Source: Actinomycetota bacterium
GTDB taxonomy: Bacteria > Actinomycetota > Actinomycetes > S36-B12
Direction: 5' to 3'
Assembly (NCBI GenBank): GCA_947449035.1
Contig: CANFQC010000002.1
Coordinates: 1-64,000 of the forward strand
Length of the DNA stretch: 64,000 bases
The notes under the pieces were generated by a model, which worked only from the letters and a program-made list of their open reading frames with translations, had not been told where the DNA came from and made no database searches. Positions 9,780 through 20,280 of the stretch are shown here, one piece after another (positions within the stretch are counted from its first letter, which is position 1; every line of letters begins with the position of its first letter). The position numbers were made by a program, and so were the translations under genes.

Positions 9780-10612
9780 GCGTGAATGTCGGTGACCAAG
9801 ATTCCCCGGGCGCCGAGTTCATACAGCTCGTCCATTACCTGGTGGACGTCCTTGGACGGGACCATCGCCCGCACAGCTGACCAGGCGGAATCACGCAATG
9901 ACGACACCGTGGGCGATTCGATACCGGGGGTGATGGCGCATGCCCGATCAAGTTCTGCGGTCAAGATGTCGTAATCGACCAGGACATAGGAGCGTGCAAC
10001 CATCACGCCGTTGAGTCGGCGCATGAAGGTCTCGATTGCAGGGTTGGTGTCGGCGCCAGTACGTCGAACCACGAGAGCCTCAGATACGAGGATGGGATCA
10101 CCCAGTACCTCAAGTCCGGCCTTCTTCAATGTGCTACCTGTCGCCACGACGTCTGCGATCGCGTCAGCAACACCTAAGGCGATTGCATTTTCAACAGCGC
10201 CGTCGAGCTTGACTACGCGTGCTGTGATTCCGTGATCGACCAGCCATGCCTCCAGCAGACCCGCGTAGGAGGTCGCGATGCGGAGCCCGTTGAGATCTGA
10301 GATGGTCAAGGAAGAACCGCTAGGGGCTGCGAATCTAAAAGTCGAGGGTGCGAAACCAAGGGGCAGCAGTTCAGTCGCCTTGGCCCCGGAATCGAGCAGC
10401 ATGTCGCGCCCCGTGATACCGAGATCCAACGTGCCCTCGCCGACGTAGATCGCAATGTCGCGGGGTCGCAGGAAAAAGAATTCGACGTCGTTCTCGGGAT
10501 CATTCACCACGAGATCGCGAGTTGAAGCGGTGCGGATGTAACCCGCCTCCATGAGCATGCTGCGAGCAGGCTCAGCCAGCTGGCCCTTATTGGGTACGGC
10601 GACGCGAAGCAT
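9767..10612 (-). CDS. hisG: ATP phosphoribosyltransferase
   Basis: MLRVAVPNKGQLAEPARSMLMEAGY; D-L-G-I-T-G-R-D motif; long form with C-terminal domain. Confidence 0.96.
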   Translation of the reverse strand: MLRVAVPNKGQLAEPARSMLMEAGYIRTASTRDLVVNDPENDVEFFFLRPRDIAIYVGEGTLDLGITGRDMLLDSGAKATELLPLGFAPSTFRFAAPSGSSLTISDLNGLRIATSYAGLLEAWLVDHGITARVVKLDGAVENAIALGVADAIADVVATGSTLKKAGLEVLGDPILVSEALVVRRTGADTNPAIETFMRRLNGVMVARSYVLVDYDILTAELDRACAITPGIESPTVSSLRDSAWSAVRAMVPSKDVHQVMDELYELGARGILVTDIHACRL

Positions 10613-10623
10613 GGACCCTCCGA

Positions 10624-10887
10624 CTACAGACGCCGGTAGACGTCATCGAGGCTCACCGAGGAGGCGAGCATGAGCACCTGGATGTTGTAGAGAAGTTGCG
10701 CGATCTCTTCTGCAGTGCGCTCCTTACCTTCAAACTCAGCAGCCATCCAGGACTCTGCTGCTTCCTCGACGACCTTTTTGCCGACGGCGTGGACTCCCTG
10801 CGCAAGCAACTTGACTGTGCCCGAGTCGGGGTCATCGTGGGAGGTCTTGCGCACCAGTTCGGCGTAGAGCTCGTCAAAGGTCTTCAC
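10624..10887 (-). CDS. hisE: Phosphoribosyl-ATP pyrophosphatase
   Basis: 87 aa; [19 protein letters not shown]...[15 protein letters not shown]. Confidence 0.94.
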   Translation of the reverse strand: MKTFDELYAELVRKTSHDDPDSGTVKLLAQGVHAVGKKVVEEAAESWMAAEFEGKERTAEEIAQLLYNIQVLMLASSVSLDDVYRRL

Positions 10888-10896
10888 GGGTGAAGC

Positions 10897-11370
10897 CTAC
10901 GGGGTACGAAGATTCCCGAGAGTGACGGCCGTGGTGATGGCGGCCCACGTGGCCTCGGCGCCCTTGTCCTCGACGGAACCGGGAAGACCCGCCCGATCAA
11001 GGGCCTGCTTCTCGTTGTCACACGTAAGCAAACCGAACCCAACCGGAACACCAGTGTCCAGGGCCACTCGGGAGAGTCCGGTGGTGGCCGCATCACTGAC
11101 GAATTCGAAGTGCGGCGTATCGCCACGAATGATGACACCGAGGGCAACGACTGCGTCGAACCCTTCACGGGCACACGCCTGCGCAACTATGGGGAGTTCG
11201 AAGGACCCCGCGACCCTGACGAGGGTGGCTTCAACGCCGGCCTCGGCGCACGCTCGCGATGCCCCTTCCTCGAGCCCGCGCATGACAGTCTCGTGCCATG
11301 TCGACGCAACGATTGCTACACGCAATCCACTTCCGTCAACCTTGAGAACACTTGCGCCCGCGCCGCTCAT
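10897..11370 (-). CDS. ribH: 6,7-dimethyl-8-ribityllumazine synthase
   Basis: 157 aa; [48 protein letters not shown]. Confidence 0.96.
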   Translation of the reverse strand: MSGAGASVLKVDGSGLRVAIVASTWHETVMRGLEEGASRACAEAGVEATLVRVAGSFELPIVAQACAREGFDAVVALGVIIRGDTPHFEFVSDAATTGLSRVALDTGVPVGFGLLTCDNEKQALDRAGLPGSVEDKGAEATWAAITTAVTLGNLRTP

Positions 11371-12674
11371 GGGGACTCCGTCAGGTCATGACCCATGCGA
11401 GAGACCTTGGTGTTCAAGTAGTCAACGTTATGGGAATTCGCAGCCACGACCAACGGCACTCGCTCAACAATCGACAGGCCGTAACCTTCGAGACCGGCTC
11501 GCTTCGACGGATTATTGGTGAGCAATCGCATCGACTTCACCCCAAGATCGGCAAGAATCTGGGCACCGGTGCCGTAGTCACGTGAATCCGCTGGGAGTCC
11601 GAGATCAAGGTTGGCATCGACAGTGTCGCGCCCAGTGTCCTGCAGGCTGTAGGCCCGGATTTTGTCGAGCAAACCGATGCCACGACCTTCGTGTCCCTTG
11701 ATGTACAAGATCACTCCGCGGCCCTCTTCGGCAACGGTCACCATGGCGTTGTGCAACTGCGGACCGCAATCGCAGCGCAGGGATCCGAAGATGTCTCCGG
11801 TCAGACATTCGGAGTGCACCCGTACGAGGACATTCTCCCCATCGCCGATGTCGCCACACACGAGGGCAACGTGCTCCGATTCATCAACGAGACTCTTGAA
11901 GGCATGCACCATGAAGTCGCCGTATTCGGTCGGCAGTGTTGCCTGGGCGACGCGCTCAACCTGAGTTTCAACCCGTCGCCGATAGCGAATCATGTCTGCG
12001 ATTGAGACGAGCAAAATGCCGTGCTCATCACAAAATGCCCGGCAGTCGGCTGCGTTCATCATGGTGCCGTCGTCATTGACCATCTCGCACAACGCGCCCG
12101 CCGGGGAAAGTCCAGCCATCCGGGAAAGGTCAACTGCTGCTTCGGTATGACCCGGGCGGCGCAGGACACCACCAGGCACGGCGCGAAGAGGCATGACGTG
12201 ACCAGGTCGAGTCAGATCGCGTGGATCTGTTGCTGAGTCAGCGAGAACATTGATCGTGTGGGCACGGTCCTCCGCGGAGATTCCGGTGCTCACGACATCG
12301 CGCGCGTCTACAGAGAGCGAGTACGCCGTGCCCTTGCGATCTTCATTCACCGCGGTCATGGGCGGTAGACCAAGACGATCTAGTACCTCACCCTCCATGC
12401 CCACACAGATAAATCCAGAGGTGTAGCGGATCATGAATGCGCACAGCTGAGCATTAGCTGCTGAGGCTGCGAAGATCATGTCGCCTTCGTTTTCGCGGTC
12501 CTCGTCATCAACGACGACTACGGCTTTCCCAGCCTTAATTGCCGCGATGGCATCCTCGATCGAATCAAGGCGGACTCCGTTGGTGGAGCGAGGCGCAGGC
12601 GCTGAATGCTTGGGCAGGGGGTCCTGGGGGGCGACAGCAGTCTCGCCCTCATACATCTCGTCAGCGGGAATCAC
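11367..12674 (-). CDS. ribBA: Bifunctional 3,4-dihydroxy-2-butanone-4-phosphate synthase / GTP cyclohydrolase II
   Basis: 435 aa; [19 protein letters not shown] and [27 protein letters not shown]. Confidence 0.97.
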   Translation of the reverse strand: MIPADEMYEGETAVAPQDPLPKHSAPAPRSTNGVRLDSIEDAIAAIKAGKAVVVVDDEDRENEGDMIFAASAANAQLCAFMIRYTSGFICVGMEGEVLDRLGLPPMTAVNEDRKGTAYSLSVDARDVVSTGISAEDRAHTINVLADSATDPRDLTRPGHVMPLRAVPGGVLRRPGHTEAAVDLSRMAGLSPAGALCEMVNDDGTMMNAADCRAFCDEHGILLVSIADMIRYRRRVETQVERVAQATLPTEYGDFMVHAFKSLVDESEHVALVCGDIGDGENVLVRVHSECLTGDIFGSLRCDCGPQLHNAMVTVAEEGRGVILYIKGHEGRGIGLLDKIRAYSLQDTGRDTVDANLDLGLPADSRDYGTGAQILADLGVKSMRLLTNNPSKRAGLEGYGLSIVERVPLVVAANSHNVDYLNTKVSRMGHDLTESP

Positions 12675-13266
12675 GCGTGCTCCATTGCATTAGGCGTTCG
12701 ACGTATTTGGCGATCGCATCTACTTCGAGATTAACGAGATCTCCCACCGCACGCGACCCGAGGGTGGTGGCGGTCAGCGTCTCCGGGATAAGCGAGACGG
12801 TGAAGAATTCATCCCCCGCTTCGACCACGGTCAAGGACACTCCGTCGACTGTGATTGATCCCTTCTCGACGACATACCGCGCAAGAGCAAAGGGCAGTGA
12901 GAATCGCACCAGGGTCCAATTCTCGGACGGGCATATCTCGAGCACCTCGGCTGTGCCGTCGACGTGGCCTTGAACCAAATGGCCGCCGATTCGGGCATCC
13001 AGCCTCGCCGCACGCTCAAGGTTGACGTCGTGGCCAGCAGACAAAGAGCCGAGGGAGCTGCGCACAAGGGTCTCGCGCATCACGTCAGCAGTGAAGGTTC
13101 CAGATCCGCTTGCCACCACTGTGAGGCACACACCATTGACGGCGATTGAATCACCATGCTGGGCATCGGACGTCACAAGCGGACCACTCACAGTGAGGCG
13201 TACCGAGTCACTTAGCTCATCGAGTGACACGACTGTGCCACGCTCCTCCACGAGTCCGGTGAACAC
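12661..13266 (-). CDS. ribE: Riboflavin synthase alpha subunit
   Basis: 201 aa; [12 protein letters not shown], duplicated lumazine-binding domains ([22 protein letters not shown]). Confidence 0.96.
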   Translation of the reverse strand: MFTGLVEERGTVVSLDELSDSVRLTVSGPLVTSDAQHGDSIAVNGVCLTVVASGSGTFTADVMRETLVRSSLGSLSAGHDVNLERAARLDARIGGHLVQGHVDGTAEVLEICPSENWTLVRFSLPFALARYVVEKGSITVDGVSLTVVEAGDEFFTVSLIPETLTATTLGSRAVGDLVNLEVDAIAKYVERLMQWSTRDSR

Positions 13267-13272
13267 AGGGCC

Positions 13273-14274
13273 TCATTCCTGGGACCCGCGCGGTGCGGGC
13301 ACTCCGACGATGTAGACATCCTCCCCCACAACGTCAACACTGGTGACATCGAGGGCCTGCTGAGAGCCCAGGCCGTTCAAGGCGCTGACTCCTTGACCCA
13401 CCAAAATCGGCGACACGAACCAGTGCACCTCGTCGACCAGTCCGGCTTCGAGATAGGCAGCGGCGACGGTGGGGCCACCTTCGAGTAGCAGTCGCTGGAC
13501 ACCCCGTGAGGCCAACTCCGCGAGGGCGCCGCGGGGGTTACGTTCCGAAATCACGAGGAGATCGGTATTCCCCCGAAGCACTTTGGCCTCTTCGGGAACC
13601 GCCGTGGTTCCAAGAATGACTCGCAATGGCTGATTTGCGCTTTCAATACCGCGCACAGTGAGTTCTGGGTCATCGGCAATCAGCGTGCCAGACCCCACGG
13701 CGATGGCATCGACACCGGATCGGAGTTGATGCACGAGTGCCTGTGACTGAGAGCCGGTCAACAAGAGCCGTTCAGCGGCTCTCGAGTCCACCTTTCCATC
13801 GAGACTGCCCGCAAGCTTCAGACTCACATGCGGGCGTCCATGAGTCTTCATGAATGTCCAGTCCGCGTTGACAGCTTCGGCGTGCTCCTGAAGCACGCCC
13901 GAGATGACTTCGATCCCCGCATCACGCAGCCGTTGAGCCCCACCTGATGCCTGCACCGTGGGATCGGACTGTGCGTAGACCACCCGCGCCACCCCGGCGT
14001 CGATCAAGGCGTCAGCACACGGCCCGGTACGCCCCGTATGCGCGCATGGCTCCAAGGTCACGATTGCCGTGGCTCCACGTGGTGACACGGTGCACGACAT
14101 CAACGCGTCGATCTCCGCGTGCGCAGTTCCGGCTCCTCGATGGTGTCCTTCGCCGATCAGACCTGAATCACCGACCAGCACACATCCGACCCGCGGGTTA
14201 ACTCCTCTGGGGGCATCATCCGACACGGCCAGATGGAGCGCCCGGCTCATATATGAATCGAAGGGACTGCTCAC
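13273..14274 (-). CDS. ribD: Bifunctional pyrimidine deaminase/reductase in riboflavin synthesis
   Basis: 333 aa; [30 protein letters not shown]-terminal reductase ([13 protein letters not shown]). Confidence 0.95.
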   Translation of the reverse strand: MSSPFDSYMSRALHLAVSDDAPRGVNPRVGCVLVGDSGLIGEGHHRGAGTAHAEIDALMSCTVSPRGATAIVTLEPCAHTGRTGPCADALIDAGVARVVYAQSDPTVQASGGAQRLRDAGIEVISGVLQEHAEAVNADWTFMKTHGRPHVSLKLAGSLDGKVDSRAAERLLLTGSQSQALVHQLRSGVDAIAVGSGTLIADDPELTVRGIESANQPLRVILGTTAVPEEAKVLRGNTDLLVISERNPRGALAELASRGVQRLLLEGGPTVAAAYLEAGLVDEVHWFVSPILVGQGVSALNGLGSQQALDVTSVDVVGEDVYIVGVPAPRGSQE

Positions 14275-14939
14275 TTCGGTGCCGCCGCCTCCGCGAGCGC
14301 GCGCAGTCTCATCACCATGTCTGCGGGATCATCAGCACGGTACACAGCTGAACCGGCCACGAAGACGTTTGCCCCCGCCTCGGCAGCAATTTCGATCGTG
14401 CGAGCATCAATACCGCCGTCAACCTGAACCCAGATATCAAGCCCAGACGAGTCGGCGATGCGCCGAGCTTCAGTGACCTTTCCCATCATGTCAGCCATGA
14501 AAGCCTGCCCACCGAACCCTGGCTCGACGGTCATGATCAAGATCATGTCGAGTTCACGTGCGATATCGCGCACAGAATCAATTGGCGTTCCGGGCTTGAT
14601 GGCTGCTCCGGCACGTGCGCCTGCTGCGCGAAGATCACGAGCCAAGGTCACCGGATTTCGAGCCGCCTCAATGTGGAAGGTAACGCCCTTGGCCCCGGCC
14701 TCCGCATAGGCAGGTGCCCAGCGATCTGGGTCATCGATCATGAGATGACAATCAGCAGGGATGCTGACCGAAGCGAGCAAACTCTCGACGACAGGCAGTC
14801 CGAGCGTGAGATTGGGAACGAAATGGTTATCCATGACGTCGACATGTACCCAGTCAGCGGTCGACTCAATGCGTCGTACCTCCGCCGCGAGATTAGACAA
14901 GTCGGAGTTGAGAATGCTTGGCGAGATCTGAATACCCAC
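14271..14939 (-). CDS. rpe: Ribulose-phosphate 3-epimerase
   Basis: 222 aa; [46 protein letters not shown]. Confidence 0.97.
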   Translation of the reverse strand: MGIQISPSILNSDLSNLAAEVRRIESTADWVHVDVMDNHFVPNLTLGLPVVESLLASVSIPADCHLMIDDPDRWAPAYAEAGAKGVTFHIEAARNPVTLARDLRAAGARAGAAIKPGTPIDSVRDIARELDMILIMTVEPGFGGQAFMADMMGKVTEARRIADSSGLDIWVQVDGGIDARTIEIAAEAGANVFVAGSAVYRADDPADMVMRLRALAEAAAPK

Positions 14940-14965
14940 GGCGACAGGCTACTGCTCAAGCTCGA

Positions 14966-15955
14966 TCAGAAGCGCTTGGCGTCCAGGAGCGCATTCCAGA
15001 AGATCGCCTGGGCCGCGAGGGCATCTTGCGCCGACTGGGCAGCAGCGAGTTCGGTGCGATCAATGCGGGCGCACACCTCATCGAGCATCTTGATCGTCTC
15101 GATCGACCGACTGATCGCCCCCACGGGATCCTCCCGGAACGGGAACTGATCAAGAAGCACAGGCTTATCCCAACCAATGGCACGCAGGGCAAGGATGTAC
15201 TCCATGGTTTCGAAGAGGTGCACTGACGCCACCGGGAGATCGTCGTCCCACTCACGCCAGTTGTCGTTGAGTTCGGCCGACACGAGCTTGCCGTATCGAT
15301 GGATCATCATGAGCGACTCCGTTGGGGACTCTCCGGCATCGAGTGAGTGACCGAAGTCCATGACGATGCCGAGGTTGTCGCATCCAGTCTCCTGAATCGC
15401 CAGGAGAGTCTTAGGCGCGTTTGCCAAGGTCATTCGAACTCGGGGTTCCTTGGGCTTGTACTCAATGGCGAACTGCATATCGGGGTGAGCACTGCAGATC
15501 TCGCGAATGCCGTCAATCGTGTAATCCCACAATTGCATGTAATCAGCCTGACCAGGGAAGTCGTACCCATCTTGACCTGGCCAGAACTTCACAAAACCAG
15601 CACCGAGGATTCGTGCAGCGTCGATGGCTTCTTCCACTCGACTGCGCACCTTGCTTCGAGTAGCAGCATCGGGATTGGTAAATGCACCTTTGGCGTACTC
15701 ACGCATGTAAATGTGAGGGGTAGTCGCGCGGCACACGAGCCCGAGGTCATCGAGCATCGAGCGCACCTCCGTCGCCGGTAGTCCATCGGTTGCAAAAGGA
15801 ACATTGATATCGAGATAAACGAGATCCGGAACCTTCGCGGCGGTCTCCAGCATGTCGCGGGTAGTTCGTGCCGGCCCATAACCATCCGCGGCGTACCTAT
15901 CGACGAACTGGCCAAACGCCCAGATCCCGGTACCGAACTCAAATGGCTTGGTCAT
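14966..15955 (-). CDS. Xylose isomerase-like TIM-barrel sugar isomerase/epimerase
   Basis: 329 aa; metal/substrate-site-like motifs IEYKPKEPR, GIVMDFGHSLDAGESP, ELNDNWREWDDDL; clustered with kinase and transketolase genes. Confidence 0.8.
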   Translation of the reverse strand: MTKPFEFGTGIWAFGQFVDRYAADGYGPARTTRDMLETAAKVPDLVYLDINVPFATDGLPATEVRSMLDDLGLVCRATTPHIYMREYAKGAFTNPDAATRSKVRSRVEEAIDAARILGAGFVKFWPGQDGYDFPGQADYMQLWDYTIDGIREICSAHPDMQFAIEYKPKEPRVRMTLANAPKTLLAIQETGCDNLGIVMDFGHSLDAGESPTESLMMIHRYGKLVSAELNDNWREWDDDLPVASVHLFETMEYILALRAIGWDKPVLLDQFPFREDPVGAISRSIETIKMLDEVCARIDRTELAAAQSAQDALAAQAIFWNALLDAKRF

Positions 15956-16009
15956 GTGTTGTCCCGTCTTGTTGATCCACGTGCATTCAATAGTGTCAAA
16001 AACTCTGAT

Positions 16010-17464
16010 CTACCGTGACTGAGCAAGGGCGAGAGCCTGGTGCCACTCGTGCAGTAACGAAGATTTCATTTCAGATGAGAGGTACTCCTCATGCTCCACA
16101 TACTCTCGCGGCAAGGACTCCAGTTGGTCGAGATCCCACAAACCGATGCCGAGTCCAGCAGCGTGGGCAGCACCCAAGGCTGACGCCTCGGCAATAGGAC
16201 TCACGGCAACCAGGAGTTCGCAGAGTGCGGATTGCCGGCGCATCACCTGACTATTCACGGAGATGCCGCCATCTGCTACGAGACGTAAGGGTTCGCAGGA
16301 GGCATCGCGCAGGGCTGCGATGACATCAGCGACTTGAAAGACAACTGAATCAAGAGCCGCTCGCGCCAGCTGGGCACGGCCAGTAGAAAGGGAGAGTCCA
16401 GAGAACAGCGCCTGCGCCTCGGTATCCCACCAGGGTGCGGCTAAACCATTGAACGCCGGAACGAGGACAACTCCATCGGAGGATTCCGCGGCTTCTTCAG
16501 CGAGTTCCATAGGAGTGCATCCGAGGATGGATGCGAGCCACACGATCGTGGCGCCGGCGGCGAGAATATTGGCCTCCCAGGCGAGAGCCGGCTTCTCGCC
16601 TGGCAGTCGCCACGCGATGGTGCGGCAAAGGCCGCTACTAGTCGCGATATCACCCGTACCCAGAGCCATGACTGAACTACCCGTGCCGTACGTGGCTTTA
16701 GCGACGCCGGGCAGCCAGCCCGCGTGCGAGAACAGAGCGGCATGCGAGTCGCCTAGAACTCCGCTTACGCGCAGCCCGTCGAGCAACGGGGAAAAATCGC
16801 GCACGGTTCCCACGACACCGACAGAATTCTGAATTGACGGTAAGGCAGCGCGAGGCACATCGAAAATCTCGAGAAGGCGTGGGCTCCAGTCGCCGGAGCT
16901 GAGGTCGACAAGTGACGTACGCGAGGCGTTGCCCGCCTCGATTCCGATCTCGCCAGTGAGCGAGAAGAGGAGCCAGGAGTCAATTGTTCCGAGCACTAGT
17001 TGCCCTGCGACCGATCGAGAGCGATCTCGGTCATAAGCATCGAGGAGCCATCGAGCCTTCAAAGCCGAGAACATCGGGTCGAGTGGAAGGCCGCTGATGG
17101 CCTGTACCTCCGGGCCGGCCCACTCCAGATCACCCACGAGATCGACTGTGCGACGGTCCTGCCAGCTCAGAATCGGTGAGACAGGATGCCCGGAGTTGCG
17201 CTCCCACAGCAGGAGCGACTCCCGTTGATTACTGATGCCGACTGTGATCGCATCCTCGAGCTTGATGTAATTCGAGAGTTCAAGCAGCGCAGCGCGCACG
17301 CTCTCGAGGACTGCATGAGGATCCTGCTCAACCCATCCAGGTTGCGTGGTGATGAGTTCCAGTGGAGCCGAGCCTCGGGCCAGGACAGAGCCGTCCGACG
17401 CAACCGCAATGACCTTGGTCGAGCTCGTGCCCTGGTCAATGGCCAGGACGAACGGCTCAGCCAC
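16010..17464 (-). CDS. FGGY-family carbohydrate kinase
   Basis: 484 aa; LAIDQGTSSTKVIAV, GISNQRES, GDSHAALFSHAG, ATYGTGSSVMAL, LVADGGISVNSQVMRRQSALC. Confidence 0.9.
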   Translation of the reverse strand: MAEPFVLAIDQGTSSTKVIAVASDGSVLARGSAPLELITTQPGWVEQDPHAVLESVRAALLELSNYIKLEDAITVGISNQRESLLLWERNSGHPVSPILSWQDRRTVDLVGDLEWAGPEVQAISGLPLDPMFSALKARWLLDAYDRDRSRSVAGQLVLGTIDSWLLFSLTGEIGIEAGNASRTSLVDLSSGDWSPRLLEIFDVPRAALPSIQNSVGVVGTVRDFSPLLDGLRVSGVLGDSHAALFSHAGWLPGVAKATYGTGSSVMALGTGDIATSSGLCRTIAWRLPGEKPALAWEANILAAGATIVWLASILGCTPMELAEEAAESSDGVVLVPAFNGLAAPWWDTEAQALFSGLSLSTGRAQLARAALDSVVFQVADVIAALRDASCEPLRLVADGGISVNSQVMRRQSALCELLVAVSPIAEASALGAAHAAGLGIGLWDLDQLESLPREYVEHEEYLSSEMKSSLLHEWHQALALAQSR

Positions 17465-18398
17465 GCCCGACCAGTTCGAGCGCAGCAGCAGCTATCCCTT
17501 CAGGCGATAGCCCGAAATGCTCCAGCAGGAATTCAACAGAGCCGGTGGGTGCAAAGGTGTTGACACCCAGAAGACGCATCGGAACCGGGACTGACTCGGC
17601 CAGCAGTTCTGCCACGGCTCCCCCGAGCCCGCCACGTGACACAGACTCCTCTGCCACCACGATGTGACCCGTATCGCGCGCAGCAGCAATCACTGTGTCC
17701 GCATCAAGCGGGCAAATCGTGGAGATGTTCAGCACGCGAGCCGATATGGCCTGATCTGCAAGAAGTTCCGCAGCAGCCAAGGCACGCGACACCGTCACTC
17801 CGCTCGCGATGATGGTGACGTCATCACCGTGCCGCACGGTGTTCGCGATCCCAAAATGGAAGGCCGGACTCTGACCCTCAGACACCGAGGGAACCTTGAA
17901 TCGACCGATGCGCAAGAACGCACCACCGTGATACTCAGCAGCCCATCGCACAGCTTGACGCGTCTGAGCCTCATCGGCAGGGCTGACGATCGGAAGACCG
18001 TCGAGGGCGCGCATCCAGGCGATGTCTTCGATCGAGTGATGCGTGGGACCCAACTCACCGTAGCTGACTCCTGGACTCATGCCCACAAGCTTCACGTTGG
18101 CTCGACTGTAAGCAACATCGGCCTTGATCTGCTCGGTTGCCCGCCCGGTCAAGAACGGGGATGCAGCGCACACGAAAGGAATGAGGCCTGCATTAGCGAG
18201 ACCTGCTGCAACTCCGACCATGTTCTGCTCTGCAATGCCGACATTGAACATTCGATCAGGGAAGAGGGAGCGAAACTCGCCAAGGTTGCTCGACGAAACT
18301 GAGTCATTGCAGACAGCCACGACTCGTTCGTCAGTCCGCGCAAGGTCGATGAGTTCGTGTGCAAATGGAACACGGCAGTCAGTGAGCACAGGGGTCAT
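17457..18398 (-). CDS. Transketolase, C-terminal (pyrimidine-binding) subunit
   Basis: ORF 17457..18458; likely start Met21 (MTPVLTDCRVPF), giving an ATGA overlap with the upstream gene. FNVGIAEQNMVGVAAGLA, GPTHHSIEDIAWMRAL. Confidence 0.9.
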   Translation of the reverse strand: MTPVLTDCRVPFAHELIDLARTDERVVAVCNDSVSSSNLGEFRSLFPDRMFNVGIAEQNMVGVAAGLANAGLIPFVCAASPFLTGRATEQIKADVAYSRANVKLVGMSPGVSYGELGPTHHSIEDIAWMRALDGLPIVSPADEAQTRQAVRWAAEYHGGAFLRIGRFKVPSVSEGQSPAFHFGIANTVRHGDDVTIIASGVTVSRALAAAELLADQAISARVLNISTICPLDADTVIAAARDTGHIVVAEESVSRGGLGGAVAELLAESVPVPMRLLGVNTFAPTGSVEFLLEHFGLSPEGIAAAALELVGRG

Positions 18399-19240
18399 GA
18401 GCCCAACTCCTGGAGGGCGAGTTCCACTTGCTCTGCGCTCGGCACCTTGTGATGCCATTCAGCACGATCCTCAATGAAGGAGACACCTTTGCCCTTGGTG
18501 GTCTCTGCGATCACAGCGACAGGCCGATCGGACGGGGTCGTTAAAGCTGAGTACAGCGCATCGAGGTCATGACCGTTTATGACCCGAGCCTCCCACCCGA
18601 ACGCTTCAACCTTTGCATCGAGAGGATCGAGGGAGTTGGTGTTCTCCGTGCGGTCACCTTGCTGAAGGCGGTTGCGATCAACAATGGCCGTGAGGTTCGA
18701 AAGTTTGCGATGACCCCCATACATGAAGGCCTCCCAATTACTGCCTTCCTGAAGCTCACCATCACCGATGACGACATATGAGCGGCGTTCGCTTCCCTGA
18801 AGTTCGGCAGCAAGCGCGCAGCCCAAGGCCACGGGGAAACCATGTCCGAGCGGGCCAGTGTTGGTCTCGACTCCAGGAACCTTGTTTCGATTCGGATGGC
18901 CGTTGAGTGCGGACAACGGTCCGGTGAAGGTGCCCAGCCAATCCATGGGGAAAAACCCCGACAGCGCAAGGGTCGAGTACAACGAGACCGCGGCATGCCC
19001 CTTACTGAGAATGAAGCGATCTCGATCGGACCAGTCGGGTTGGGTCGGATCCACTCGCAGCACACGCCCATAGAGCGTGGCGAGAATGTCGGTCACCGAG
19101 AAGTCCCCGCCAATGTGACCTAGGCCAGCCCGATTGATCGTGACCAAGGTCGTACGACGAATCTCTGTCGCGAAATCCGCGATGTCAGATGTACTGGCCG
19201 GACCTGCGTCATGCAGGCGCTGCCACCAGTCGGTGGTCAA
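18395..19240 (-). CDS. Transketolase, N-terminal (TPP-binding) subunit
   Basis: 281 aa; GHIGGDFSVTDILATLYG, GPLGHGFPVALGCALA, VVIGDGELQEGSNWEAFMYGGHRKLSNLTAIVDRN. TTG start at 19240. Confidence 0.9.
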   Translation of the reverse strand: MTTDWWQRLHDAGPASTSDIADFATEIRRTTLVTINRAGLGHIGGDFSVTDILATLYGRVLRVDPTQPDWSDRDRFILSKGHAAVSLYSTLALSGFFPMDWLGTFTGPLSALNGHPNRNKVPGVETNTGPLGHGFPVALGCALAAELQGSERRSYVVIGDGELQEGSNWEAFMYGGHRKLSNLTAIVDRNRLQQGDRTENTNSLDPLDAKVEAFGWEARVINGHDLDALYSALTTPSDRPVAVIAETTKGKGVSFIEDRAEWHHKVPSAEQVELALQELGS

Positions 19241-19275
19241 GGTGAATATCCATTCACTAGTGAATATATGTACAT
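19237..19275 (-). CDS. Putative 12-codon leader ORF (MYIYSLVNGYSP) coupled to the transketolase N subunit
   Basis: GGAGGAGAAT-ATG TAC ATA TAT TCA CTA GTG AAT GGA TAT TCA CCT TGA: ideal SD and spacing, and the stop overlaps the downstream TTG start (TTGA). Confidence 0.4.
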   Translation of the reverse strand: MYIYSLVNGYSP

Positions 19276-19279
19276 ATTC
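19242..19279. promoter_or_regulatory. Putative SorC-family operator (palindromes)
   Basis: GTGAAT-N4-ATTCAC-TA-GTGAAT (perfect 14-bp palindrome ATTCACTAGTGAAT at 19252..19265), followed by perfect ATATGTACATAT (19266..19277). Lies in the only gap between the SorC gene and the sugar genes. Confidence 0.6.
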
Positions 19280-19293
19280 TCCTCCGTGGCCCG

Positions 19294-20271
19294 TTAGAGG
19301 TCAAGCAATTGCCGTGCCGCCCGCGTGTCAGTGATCAGCACTGTGACCCAACCGCCAAGCAGCGCAGCTCGAATTGCCGAGGCCTTGTGCGCGCCGCCGG
19401 CCACCGCAATTCGACGTGGCACTGAGCGCATATGCATCGCCGACATTCCGATCACGCGTGACTGAAGGTCAGTCTCAATATCTGCACCATCAGATCCGAA
19501 GTAGCGAAGTGCGATGTCGCCGACCGCACCACTCTCCCTCAGTGAAGTGAGATCCTCGAGACCTAGGGCGTTGCCGCTGCGTGCGAGCAAGGTCGAGGGT
19601 TCAAGGCTGCCAATTCCGACGAGGGAGACGGTGATGTCATTCCACTGCCCTACAACAGATGTCACTCCGGAATCCAAGAAGATTGCCGAGGCGATAGCCG
19701 GGTCAGATACGACAGCAGCCGAGGGCACAAACACGGGGCGGGCGCCAGTCAGATCTGCCAGTCGAGAGGTCAGACGCGTAGCCTCGATCTGAACATCGGG
19801 ATTTCCCACCCCGCCGAACATCTGGATGACACGATCGGCGACCGGACTGGTGCGCATACGCATGCGATCAACAGCTGCCAAGAGTGTTGAGCTCCAGGTG
19901 GAAATTCCGATGACATCTCCACCCATGAGCGTGGACTCCAGATATGCGGCCGTTGCGCCTGCGAGAGCAACTGTGGGATCTACATGCGGGCCATCAGCAT
20001 CGACAATCACGACGTCGGCGAGGCCGAATGTCGAGGCGATCTTCTCCTCCAGGTCGATGTGCAAACCCTCAGGGATCTCGACAATCGATCTCACGATGCC
20101 GCGTTGTTGGGCTTCCTTGAGCAGACGAGAGACCCGAGCTTGGGAAATGTTCAGGGCATCGCATATCTCGCGTTGCTTCAGACCAGACTCGAAATACATT
20201 CGCGCAACCTTGGCGAGCAGGCGCAGGTGCTCGGGAGACGACACCGCACTCGACGTTGGTCGTTGACTCAC
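19294..20271 (-). CDS. SorC/DeoR-type sugar-binding transcriptional regulator
   Basis: 325 aa; N-terminal HTH (MYFESGLKQREICDALNISQARVSRLLKEAQQRGIVRS) and sugar-phosphate-sensing domain (GDVIGISTWSSTLLAAVDRM). Confidence 0.92.
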   Translation of the reverse strand: MSQRPTSSAVSSPEHLRLLAKVARMYFESGLKQREICDALNISQARVSRLLKEAQQRGIVRSIVEIPEGLHIDLEEKIASTFGLADVVIVDADGPHVDPTVALAGATAAYLESTLMGGDVIGISTWSSTLLAAVDRMRMRTSPVADRVIQMFGGVGNPDVQIEATRLTSRLADLTGARPVFVPSAAVVSDPAIASAIFLDSGVTSVVGQWNDITVSLVGIGSLEPSTLLARSGNALGLEDLTSLRESGAVGDIALRYFGSDGADIETDLQSRVIGMSAMHMRSVPRRIAVAGGAHKASAIRAALLGGWVTVLITDTRAARQLLDL

Positions 20272-20280
20272 GCGTTGAAT

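Noticed and set aside
18398-18458. Long overlap between the two transketolase subunits
   Set aside because: Caused by a too-early start call; Met21 at 18398 gives a standard ATGA overlap.
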